9,130 bases of DNA. Source: Thermoflexibacter sp. Lineage in GTDB: Bacteria > Bacteroidota > Bacteroidia > Cytophagales > Thermoflexibacteraceae. Location of the stretch: the NCBI GenBank assembly GCA_025455345.1, contig JALOMS010000150.1, positions 1 through 9,130 of the forward strand. The letters run 5' to 3'. The position numbers and the translations under genes are program-made. Position 1 is the stretch's first letter; the number at the start of each line of letters is the position of its first letter. Under the pieces are notes generated by a model. The model was not told where the DNA came from and searched no databases. It saw only the letters and a list, made by a program, of their open reading frames with translations. Shown here one piece after another: positions 1 to 5,778 of this stretch.

Positions 1-80
1 GGACTTCCAGTCTGGGACTAAAAAAACGTTTATTTTTGTTGAATTACTTAAGTAATCTAACTTTTCTAAGCGTTCTTTGT
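1..80. repeat. Direct repeat copy 1 (unit head)
   Basis: By hand alignment, 74 of 80 bases match 244-323 without gaps. The block contains a palindrome TTCCAG-T-CTGGGA at 5-17 (one T/G mismatch that would be a wobble pair in RNA), followed by a run of A, then CGTTTATTTTTGTTG, and CTAAGCGTTCTTT near its right end. Confidence 0.85.
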
Positions 81-86
81 ATTAAA

Positions 87-504
87 GTCCCATTGGGACA
101 ATATATTGGTAGAAAACGTAATTTTAACACAGCCTGTAAGTCCCATAGGGACGTAACTATTTCATTAACAAATATTTGTATCGTCCCTATGGAACTTAGA
201 TTTTGGGCTTAATTTAGTTTCTACAAAGCTTATGTCCCTAACGGGACTTCCAGTCTGGAACTGAAAAAACGTTTATTTTTGTTGATATACCTAAGTAATC
301 TAACTTTTCTAAGCGTTCTTTATTTAGCTTCGTAGTAGGCGACAGTTTTGTAAAAAAGCAAATATTATCCCATTATAAAGTCCCATAGGGAATTCCATTC
401 GGGGACGAAACTAATCTTTTGTTAGTTAGTAAGTTACGCCTCTAAGAGGCTTTATATACGGGCATCACCTGTTAGTTTTACAAAACGCAAGTTCCTAACG
501 GAAC
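87..504. repeat. Family of short GTCCC-n-GGGAC palindromes
   Basis: Palindromes lie at 87-99 (GTCCCATTGGGAC), 140-152 (GTCCCATAGGGAC), 183-195 (GTCCCTATGGAAC, one mismatch), 234-247 (GTCCCTAACGGGAC), 380-392 (GTCCCATAGGGAA, end pair lost), 438-450 (GCCTCTAAGAGGC, same size but another sequence) and 491-504 (GTTCCTAACGGAAC). The last and the fourth share the TAAC centre and differ by paired C-to-T and G-to-A changes that keep the stem. Read on the minus strand, the 491-504 hairpin is followed by a T-rich stretch, so it might also help end transcription of the phosphatase gene; that is only a possibility. Confidence 0.75.
244..323. repeat. Direct repeat copy 2 (unit head)
   Basis: This is the second copy of the 80-base block, offset 243 from copy 1, with six substitutions and no gaps. 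Here the internal palindrome TTCCAG-T-CTGGAA (248-260) is perfect. It directly abuts the palindrome GTCCC-TAAC-GGGAC at 234-247, giving two back-to-back hairpins. Confidence 0.85.
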
Positions 505-540
505 TGAATACAAAAACGCTTATTTTTGTTGAATTACTTA
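501..540. repeat. Partial repeat copy 3
   Basis: GAACTGAA, four extra bases, then AAAAACGCTTATTTTTGTTG and GAATTACTTA match the inner part of copies 1 and 2. The TTCCAGTCTGGAAC hairpin of copy 2 is missing, and the rest of the head (CTAAGCGTTCTTT) is not present; unrelated sequence leading into the phosphatase gene takes over after 540. Confidence 0.7.
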
Positions 541-563
541 CACTCCATATTATGCAAAACACA

Positions 564-1919
564 CTAATTCAAATCTGTGGCTAAGATTTCCTTCTGCCAA
601 AGTTGCTTACCTACGGTATTAAATATTGAAATAGTCAATTTCCTATTTTTAGCATCTCCTGTAATTTCTAAAATACTGAAATTGCGCTCTTTAAGCAAAG
701 TATCAGGGACTCTCAATGTATTAGCTTCTTTTTCTACTGCTACTCCACCTGCTCCTGAAGTCAAAGGAGAAACTGTCAAATCATACAAAGGATAGAGTTT
801 ACTATTTTCTTTAAGCATACTTAGCTCCGTATGATGACGGTCGCCTGTGAGGAAAAATACGCCTTTGATTTTAGTTGTTCTGATGAAATCCAATAGTTTT
901 TGGCGTTCTTCTGCATAATTGGCGTAGTTTTCATAGACTTGGGCGGGATTAAGCACTTGACCACCTACGACGACGAATTTGAAGGTAGCTTCGCTGTAAG
1001 CAAGCGCGTCCATCAACCAATTGAGTTGTTTTTCTCCAAGATATTCTCTTTTGGCGACATGATTTTCGTTCGGAGTTTTAAAATAACGGTCGTCCATCAA
1101 GAAGAATTGTACGTCCCCCCACATAAAAGTTCCACAAATGCCCTTGCCATCAGTACCTATACCATAATTAGGATTGCCCCAAAACAGTTTGAATGCTTCT
1201 GTGGAAAGGTCTTTATAAACATAACCTCTATCGGAATCATTAGGACCGAAATCATGGTCGTCCCAAATCGCATAGTGATGAACAGAGCCGAGCAGGGGTT
1301 GTAGTTCGGGCAAAGAGCGAGCGTGTGTATTGCGATGCAAAATCCCCGAACGAGAGTCAAAATCTGGCTCACGCAAGTAGATGTTGTCCCCACCCCAAAT
1401 CATAAAATCGGGTTTTTTCTCATAAATAGCGTTAAATATTTCATAGTTCCCACCGTAAGGCTTCCCTGGTCTATCGTATTTTTCTTCATTGATATAGGCA
1501 CAGCTCCCAAAGGCGAACTTAAAATTTGGAGGGTCTTTGCGCCACTGCCAAAGTTCTTGCGTCTGAAAAGCAAGTGGATAGTTTCTTACTATTTTTTTTC
1601 CGTTGATGTATAGTTCGTATTCATACTTGGTACTCGGTTCTAAGCCTTCAATGACAATCTTTGCTACAAAGGCATCTGTCTTCTTGGTCAGATAAGTATC
1701 TGTTTTAATGCGCTTATCAGGACTGTTCTTGTCCCAATACATAAAATATACGGAAGCGGGTTCGTGAGTTTGTACCCATAATAAGACCTCTCGCATCGTA
1801 GAATAGCCCACCATAGGACCAGACTGTAGGGGAGTTTTTTGGGCAAAAAGACCTTGTATTTGTAAAAAGACCACAAAAAGGACGCTAATGCTTTTAAGTG
1901 AACAGTAAGTTTTTCTCAT
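564..1919 (-). CDS. PhoD-like alkaline phosphatase/phosphodiesterase, exported
   Basis: This 451-residue protein belongs to the PhoD branch of metallophosphoesterases, which hydrolyse phosphomonoesters or diesters outside the cytoplasm using metal ions. Residues 1-26 form a Sec-type signal peptide ending in LFA-Q. Residues 30-125 look like the small N-terminal beta-sandwich of PhoD proteins (GYSTMREVLLWVQ, then a GLEPSTKYEYEL segment typical of fibronectin-like folds). The catalytic domain begins at FAFGSC (135-140). Likely metal-binding motifs are GGDN (176-179), WDDHDFGPND (219-228) and LTGDRHH (357-363); SPLTSGAGG (384-392) matches the conserved late loop. The length is normal for the family and all core motifs are present, so it should be active. 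The substrate cannot be read from the sequence. It starts with ATG, is alone in its transcription unit and diverges from the methyltransferase gene across 115 bases. I see no clear promoter or Pho-box. Confidence 0.9.
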   Translation of the reverse strand: MRKTYCSLKSISVLFVVFLQIQGLFAQKTPLQSGPMVGYSTMREVLLWVQTHEPASVYFMYWDKNSPDKRIKTDTYLTKKTDAFVAKIVIEGLEPSTKYEYELYINGKKIVRNYPLAFQTQELWQWRKDPPNFKFAFGSCAYINEEKYDRPGKPYGGNYEIFNAIYEKKPDFMIWGGDNIYLREPDFDSRSGILHRNTHARSLPELQPLLGSVHHYAIWDDHDFGPNDSDRGYVYKDLSTEAFKLFWGNPNYGIGTDGKGICGTFMWGDVQFFLMDDRYFKTPNENHVAKREYLGEKQLNWLMDALAYSEATFKFVVVGGQVLNPAQVYENYANYAEERQKLLDFIRTTKIKGVFFLTGDRHHTELSMLKENSKLYPLYDLTVSPLTSGAGGVAVEKEANTLRVPDTLLKERNFSILEITGDAKNRKLTISIFNTVGKQLWQKEILATDLN

Positions 1920-2034
1920 TTTAAATTATATTTGTCGTTTGAAATAAAAATTATGAAAATAATGTAGTTTAAAAGACAAATGGACAATGCTACCCTACCA
2001 ATATTAACAATAAAAAATCAAAAATAGCATTCTG

Positions 2035-2691
2035 ATGAACGATAAAAACATTGAATTTTACAAAAAAATTAATTTGGACAAGTTTAAAGAATTTGCACGA
2101 TTAATAGGTTTAGATACAAAGATAGATATTGATTTAATTTATCCATATATCCAATCAGCAAAAATCTTGGTCGAGTTAGGAGCAGGCTATGGGAGAGTAA
2201 TTTCGGCTTTATTAGAAAGAAATTTTCAGGGTCAAGTTATCGCTTTTGAGAGGGTTTCAGAATTAGTCAATTACTTAAAAGACCAATTTAGCCATGAACT
2301 TTTGAGTAAAAAAATCACACTGATAGAAGCAGACTTCAAAAATTTTTCTATAACACAGCAGGCAGATGTGGTGTTATGGTTATGGTCAGGCTTCTTAGAA
2401 CTTTCAGAAAAAGAACAAAGAGAAAATGTAAAGCATATCTGTAATAATCTTACAGAAAACGGGGTTTTGGTGATAGAAATACCCATAGAAGTCAAGCATA
2501 TAGGCGAGCAGGCAGGAAATCAAATAATCAGAGTAGAAACAGAATGGGGTACGATAGAAGCATATATGCCGCGATATGATGAACTATTGGATTATGCCAA
2601 ATATGCGGGATTTGTAGAGGTAGAGCGCAAAGATTACCTAACCGCTACAAGTTTGAAGCGAACGATTTATATTTTTAAAAAATGTCTTTAA
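2035..2691 (+). CDS. Class I SAM-dependent methyltransferase, substrate unknown
   Basis: This is a 218-residue cytoplasmic protein with the Rossmann-fold methyltransferase pattern. Motif I, the SAM-binding glycine loop, is VELGAGYGR at 46-54. An acidic residue ends the second strand (FE, 70-71), IEADFKNF (97-104) fits motif II, and DVVLWLWSGFLEL (111-123) is the motif that usually contacts the substrate. GVLVIEIP (143-150) fits the following strand. The length is that of a single catalytic domain without a recognisable substrate-binding domain, so a small-molecule substrate is an inference only. The ATG start at 2035 is the first in frame and gives a sensible N-terminus. The GNAT-nitrilase gene follows after 92 bases on the same strand and has a promoter candidate of its own, so co-transcription is possible but not required. 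Confidence 0.85.
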   Translation: MNDKNIEFYKKINLDKFKEFARLIGLDTKIDIDLIYPYIQSAKILVELGAGYGRVISALLERNFQGQVIAFERVSELVNYLKDQFSHELLSKKITLIEADFKNFSITQQADVVLWLWSGFLELSEKEQRENVKHICNNLTENGVLVIEIPIEVKHIGEQAGNQIIRVETEWGTIEAYMPRYDELLDYAKYAGFVEVERKDYLTATSLKRTIYIFKKCL

Positions 2692-2724
2692 AAATATACT
2701 TTTGATAAACTTACTCCTTATAAG

Positions 2725-2755
2725 TATGCAAAATCCCTTCTTTTTTGCATCTTTG
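2725..2755 (+). promoter_or_regulatory. Candidate Bacteroidetes-type promoter for the GNAT-nitrilase gene
   Basis: TATG at 2725-2728, a 19-base spacer, and CATCTTTG at 2748-2755 each fit the Bacteroidetes -33 TTTG and -7 TAnnTTTG elements with one mismatch. Initiation would fall near 2762 and leave a leader of about 20 bases before the ATG at 2784. Confidence 0.4.
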
Positions 2756-2783
2756 CAAGGAATTTTATGAATGACTATATTCT

Positions 2784-4346
2784 ATGTTAAAAGAAAAACA
2801 AATAGCACTGGCTGATGATTTCCAATCGGAGCATAGGCTACTACTCCGAAATATCAAAATAGATGATTATCCTGATATGCTATCGATTATGAATCAGGTA
2901 TATTCTAATATTGGTGATTCGAATTGGTCTTATGAAGATATTGAAAACCTGCTTAAAATATTCCCAGAGGGGCAGATTTGTATAGAAGACAAAGGCAAGA
3001 TTGTGGCTTGTGCTTTATGCTTGATGGTCGCTTATTCCAAATATGGGGACAATCACACCTATCAGCAAATCACAGGGAACTACAAGTTTACTACCCATGA
3101 CCCAGATGGCGATGTGCTTTATGGGATAGACTTGTTTATAGACCCCAATTACCAAGGCATGAGGCTGGGACGTAGGCTCTATGACGCACGAAAAGAAATG
3201 TGCGAAAACCTTAATCTAAAAAGTATAATAGCGGGGGGACGTATCCCTGGTTTTGGCAAGTATGCGAGCGAGTTCTCACCAAGGCAATACATTGACTTAG
3301 TAAAAAGTAAAGATATTTATGACCCTATTCTTTCTTTCCAATTGAGCAATGATTTTCATGTCAAAAAAGTCTTAACTAATTATCTCCCCACAGACAATGA
3401 GTCGATGGCTTATGCGACACTTTTAGAATGGAACAATATTTATTATGAAGAAAAAGAAAAACTAATAGGCGGCGAAAAGTCCGTAGTGCGTTTGGGAATC
3501 GTACAGTTACAAATGCGTAATGTGCCAAGCATGGAGGCATGGTTAAGTAATGTGGAGTTTTTCATAGATGCAGTAAGCGATTATAAAGCAGATTTTATTC
3601 TTTTCCCTGAGTTATTCAATACTCCTCTGATAAGTCAGTTTAATGAAGAAAATGCCGCTATGGCAATGAGAAAATTGGCTGGCTATACCGACGAGTTAGT
3701 ACAGCGATTTGTGGAGTATGCTTTGTCTTACAATATTAATATTATTGCGGGGAGTATGCCTATGTATAGAGATGGAGATTTGTACAATGTTTCTTTTTTG
3801 TGTCGTAGAGATGGAACTTGGGACTCTCAGTACAAATTACACATTACGCCTGACGAGAAAAACTATTGGGGGGTAAAAGGAGGTAATAAATTAAAAGCAT
3901 TTGATACTGACGTGGGCAAAGTTGGTATTCTTATTTGCTATGATGTGGAGTTTCCTGAACTTGCACGTCTTTTGGCAGAAAAGGAAATCAAAATTTTGTT
4001 TATTCCTTTTATGACAGATACCCAAAATGGATTTCATCGCGTACACCACTGCGCCAAAGCAAGGGCAATAGAAAACGAATGTTATGTGGCTATAGCGGGG
4101 AGTGTGGGCAATCTTCCGCGTGTAACTAATATAGATTTGCAATATGCCCAATCTGCTGTTTTTTCTCCTTCAGATTTTTCATTCCCTACGAATGCGGTGA
4201 TAGCTGAAGCAACGGCAAATACAGAAGTGGCTATTATAGCAGATGTGGATTTGAGCCTACTCAAGGAATTGAATGTAAAAGGTAGTGTGCGGATTTTGAA
4301 AGATAGGCGAAAAGACTTATATGACTTGCGATGGATAAAAAAATAA
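2784..4346 (+). CDS. Bifunctional GNAT acetyltransferase / nitrilase-family amidohydrolase
   Basis: This is a 520-residue two-domain protein. Residues about 18-165 are a GNAT N-acetyltransferase domain: LRNIKIDDYPDML at its start, and DLFIDPNYQGMRLGRRLYDA (116-135), which carries the acetyl-CoA pyrophosphate-binding loop. Residues about 234-505 are a carbon-nitrogen hydrolase domain with the complete Glu-Lys-Cys triad: E276 in FPELF, K351 in YKLH and C385 in ILICYDVEFPE. Such fusions are an established nitrilase-superfamily branch, including Bacillus subtilis YhcX, and the length agrees with it. The nitrilase domain would cleave an amide, and the GNAT domain might acetylate a related amine; the true substrate is unknown. 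There is no signal peptide, so it is cytoplasmic. The gene follows the methyltransferase gene and ends two bases before a strong terminator hairpin. Confidence 0.92.
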   Translation: MLKEKQIALADDFQSEHRLLLRNIKIDDYPDMLSIMNQVYSNIGDSNWSYEDIENLLKIFPEGQICIEDKGKIVACALCLMVAYSKYGDNHTYQQITGNYKFTTHDPDGDVLYGIDLFIDPNYQGMRLGRRLYDARKEMCENLNLKSIIAGGRIPGFGKYASEFSPRQYIDLVKSKDIYDPILSFQLSNDFHVKKVLTNYLPTDNESMAYATLLEWNNIYYEEKEKLIGGEKSVVRLGIVQLQMRNVPSMEAWLSNVEFFIDAVSDYKADFILFPELFNTPLISQFNEENAAMAMRKLAGYTDELVQRFVEYALSYNINIIAGSMPMYRDGDLYNVSFLCRRDGTWDSQYKLHITPDEKNYWGVKGGNKLKAFDTDVGKVGILICYDVEFPELARLLAEKEIKILFIPFMTDTQNGFHRVHHCAKARAIENECYVAIAGSVGNLPRVTNIDLQYAQSAVFSPSDFSFPTNAVIAEATANTEVAIIADVDLSLLKELNVKGSVRILKDRRKDLYDLRWIKK

Positions 4347-4347
4347 G

Positions 4348-4385
4348 ATTTCCTCACTGGAACAAAAGAATTTCAGTGAGGAAAT
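4348..4385. terminator. Bidirectional terminator between convergent genes
   Basis: ATTTCCTCACTG (4348-4359) pairs perfectly with CAGTGAGGAAAT (4374-4385) around a 14-base loop. It sits between two convergent stop codons, 2 bases after the GNAT-nitrilase stop and 13 bases before the end of the opposite gene. On the minus strand the stem is followed by CTTATTTTTTT, a good U tract; on the plus strand the following sequence is AT-rich but has no clean T run. Confidence 0.85.
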
Positions 4386-4398
4386 TATTATATCAATT

Positions 4399-4974
4399 TT
4401 AATACTTTCGATTAAGAATTTCTGATAGAATAAAAGCATTGCGAAGAGCTTGTGGGTTCTTCGTCAATTGAGAAAGTTCTTCTGTTTTTGATTTATTTTT
4501 CTCATTCTCATAATTGTCAAAACGTCCATTTTTTTTGTCTATTTCCATTTTTGGACCTTCATCTTTATGAATTTCTTTGACTTTAGGAGATATTTTTTTA
4601 GCTTCTGCTCTCTTTTGCTCAATCCTTGTCAATAATTGGCTTGCGTTTTCTTTTGGATTTTTTTTTTCTTCTTCTTCTTCGTCCTCCAATTTTATTTCTC
4701 TCTCTTTTATCAATTTACGCAGTTGTGCGGTGCGGATTTTAGAGAGTTCTTGAGGTAGATTTTTGTTGGTTTGTGTATTTCCACTTTCAAACTTTTTTAG
4801 GATATCGTCAAAAGTAACGACTTTCTCCACTACTTCTTCCTGACGAGGAATCTGGGATAGGGGCGGATTTAACTCTGAAGGAGTATTATCTGCCTTAGAA
4901 GATGGTTTGGATTTGAACAAATAATACAAAATAGCTACTACAATAGCAAATAGTATTTTTAAAAACTCTTCCAT
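4399..4974 (-). CDS. Membrane-anchored charged protein of unknown function
   Basis: This is a 191-residue protein with one hydrophobic segment at residues 4-20 (FLKILFAIVVAILYYLF), then a lysine and a proline/serine-rich linker, so it is probably anchored in the inner membrane with a cytoplasmic tail. The tail is very rich in Lys and Glu, with an acidic run at 97-103 and probable coiled-coil or disordered stretches. Two parts look conserved as I recall from other Bacteroidetes proteins of this type: VTFDDILKKFE (53-63) and the C-terminal LRNAFILSEILNRKY (177-191). I cannot assign a function. The gene is last in the minus-strand cluster, 73 bases after atpZ, and is closed by the hairpin at 4348-4385. 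An A10 run on its coding strand (4658-4667) lies next to a GAA repeat and is prone to slippage. Confidence 0.8.
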   Translation of the reverse strand: MEEFLKILFAIVVAILYYLFKSKPSSKADNTPSELNPPLSQIPRQEEVVEKVVTFDDILKKFESGNTQTNKNLPQELSKIRTAQLRKLIKEREIKLEDEEEEEKKNPKENASQLLTRIEQKRAEAKKISPKVKEIHKDEGPKMEIDKKNGRFDNYENEKNKSKTEELSQLTKNPQALRNAFILSEILNRKY

Positions 4975-5047
4975 ATTATTACTATTTAGATGAAAAATAT
5001 TTATAAATATAGGGGGTTCATGAATAAAAATATAGATTTTTTCTAAT

Positions 5048-5272
5048 TTAATTTTGCTTATTATCCCTATTCAGACTTCTGATTAGCCATACTACTGTGG
5101 CAATGATACCTAATAGCATACATACCACAGTCATATAAGGCTTTGGCATACCAAGCCATGCGTCTAACTTTTGCCCTCCCCAAGCCGCTAAAAGCAAGGT
5201 AACTACCATTTGGGAGGCTAAAGAAGAATATTTGACAAAAGAATTATACTGCTGTAGCTTTTTTGTTTTCAA
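5048..5272 (-). CDS. atpZ: AtpZ/AtpI-family small membrane protein linked to F1Fo-ATPase
   Basis: With a TTG start at 5272 this is a 74-residue protein with two membrane segments: about 20-38, containing the family glycine pattern WGGQKLDAWLG (31-41), and about 46-65. AtpZ proteins accompany F1Fo-ATP synthases and are thought to help c-ring or Mg2+/Ca2+ handling; this is family knowledge. The longer frame reaching an ATG at 5353 would run 110 bases into the bactofilin gene, and its extra residues look like out-of-frame bactofilin sequence, so I reject that start. TTG at 5272 puts the N-terminus at KTKKLQQYNSFVKYSSLASQ, which fits the family. The gene then overlaps the end of the bactofilin gene by 29 bases, suggesting coupled translation. 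No atp structural genes follow. Confidence 0.82.
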   Translation of the reverse strand: MKTKKLQQYNSFVKYSSLASQMVVTLLLAAWGGQKLDAWLGMPKPYMTVVCMLLGIIATVVWLIRSLNRDNKQN

Positions 5273-5684
5273 CTTTTGCGTGTTCTGTTTTGATATACTC
5301 TTTTGGCATAGAAGCCTGTTCACCCATTCGGCAGGTACCGTTAAATTTAGCACCTGCTTCGACTACTAATTTATTGGTAATGATGTCTCCTTTGATAATA
5401 GCCGTCGCTTTCAGCACCAATGTATCTGCAATTTCCAATACGCCAGTTACTTCACCTTCTATATCTGCATTTTGAGCATAAATATTTCCATCTACGAGCG
5501 AGCCATTGCCCAATGCTACTTTTGCTTTAGAATGAATATTGCCTTTAAGTTTGCCATCTATCCTCAAGTTACCTGCCGTTTCCAAATCACCAGTAATGAG
5601 TGTTCCCTTCCCAATCATATTGCTTATGCTAATACTCTCTTGGGAGCTTACCGTTTTATTATCTTTTCCATTAAATATGCTCAT
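5244..5684 (-). CDS. Bactofilin (polymer-forming cytoskeletal protein)
   Basis: This 146-residue protein carries a bactofilin domain at about 22-120. It shows the repeating beta-helix pattern of short strands and glycine turns (GKGTLITGDLETAGNLRIDG, then GNIHSKAKVALGNGSLVDGN and GEVTGVLEIADTLVLKATA). Bactofilins polymerise without nucleotide into filaments or patches under the inner membrane and localise envelope enzymes. Short, polar N- and C-terminal tails (1-20 and 121-146) flank the core, as usual in the family. The gene lies directly downstream of an M23 peptidase gene; a related pairing, CcmA with Csd-type peptidases, shapes Helicobacter pylori cells, so joint action in wall shaping is a reasonable inference. 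A promoter candidate precedes it, and its 3' end overlaps atpZ. Confidence 0.93.
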   Translation of the reverse strand: MSIFNGKDNKTVSSQESISISNMIGKGTLITGDLETAGNLRIDGKLKGNIHSKAKVALGNGSLVDGNIYAQNADIEGEVTGVLEIADTLVLKATAIIKGDIITNKLVVEAGAKFNGTCRMGEQASMPKEYIKTEHAKVENKKATAV

Positions 5685-5734
5685 ATCGTTTTATTTATGG
5701 GTGATTAATAGTTTCCCTTTCTATTATGCATCCT

Positions 5735-5765
5735 CAAATATACAAAATATTAGAATCTTATCATA
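5735..5765 (-). promoter_or_regulatory. Candidate Bacteroidetes-type promoter for bactofilin-atpZ
   Basis: On the minus strand, TATG (5765-5762), a 19-base spacer and TATATTTG (5742-5735) match the -33 TTTG (one mismatch) and -7 TAnnTTTG (exact) elements. Initiation would be near 5728, about 45 bases before the bactofilin ATG. It lies just after the M23 gene stop, so bactofilin and its followers could be expressed apart from the upstream genes. Confidence 0.45.
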
Positions 5766-5778
5766 ATATCTATTTTTT

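Larger units (their letters stand above)
1..540. repeat. Degenerate array of ~245-bp units, no gene
   Basis: This gene-free stretch is made of related units spaced about 243 and 247 bases apart. Each unit opens with a conserved block (copies at 1-80, 244-323 and a shortened one at 501-540), has a variable middle containing AAGTCCCATAGGGA (139-151 and 379-391 region), and ends in a palindrome of the form GTyCC-TAAC-GGrAC (234-247 and 491-504). The window begins exactly where a unit head begins, so the array probably continues to the left. It ends 23 bases beyond the stop codon of the phosphatase gene. No open frame in it resembles a protein, and there are no equal-length spacers as in a CRISPR array. 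Its function is unknown; it could be a family of dispersed intergenic elements or a structured RNA. Confidence 0.75.

Noticed and set aside
475..486. GTTTTACAAAAC shared with 8349-8360
   Set aside because: A 12-base, mostly A/T, near-palindromic match with no similarity on either side; likely chance.
1..540. Possible CRISPR array in the left repeat region
   Set aside because: Repeats are imperfect, of unequal length and about 245 bases apart, and the short palindromes are irregularly spaced; there are no uniform spacers and no cas genes.
900..1304. Plus-strand open frame of 134 codons inside the phosphatase gene
   Set aside because: It is antisense to a strongly supported PhoD-like gene and shows no recognisable domain.
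1927..1934. TATATTTG matching a -7 element between the phosphatase and methyltransferase genes
   Set aside because: No -33 element stands at the right distance on the plus strand, and initiation there would leave a leader of about 95 bases; not enough to call a promoter.
2767..2790. Tiny upstream frame before the GNAT-nitrilase gene (ATG 2767 to a TAA overlapping the start)
   Set aside because: Seven codons with no evidence of translation; upstream ATGs arise easily in AT-rich leaders.
4997..5010. Perfect 14-base palindrome ATATTTATAAATAT upstream of the unknown gene
   Set aside because: It consists only of A and T in AT-rich intergenic DNA, so it is easily due to chance; no second copy was noticed.
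5273..5353. N-terminal extension of AtpZ to the ATG at 5353
   Set aside because: The extension lies wholly inside the bactofilin coding region, and its residues look like an out-of-frame reading of that gene rather than AtpZ.
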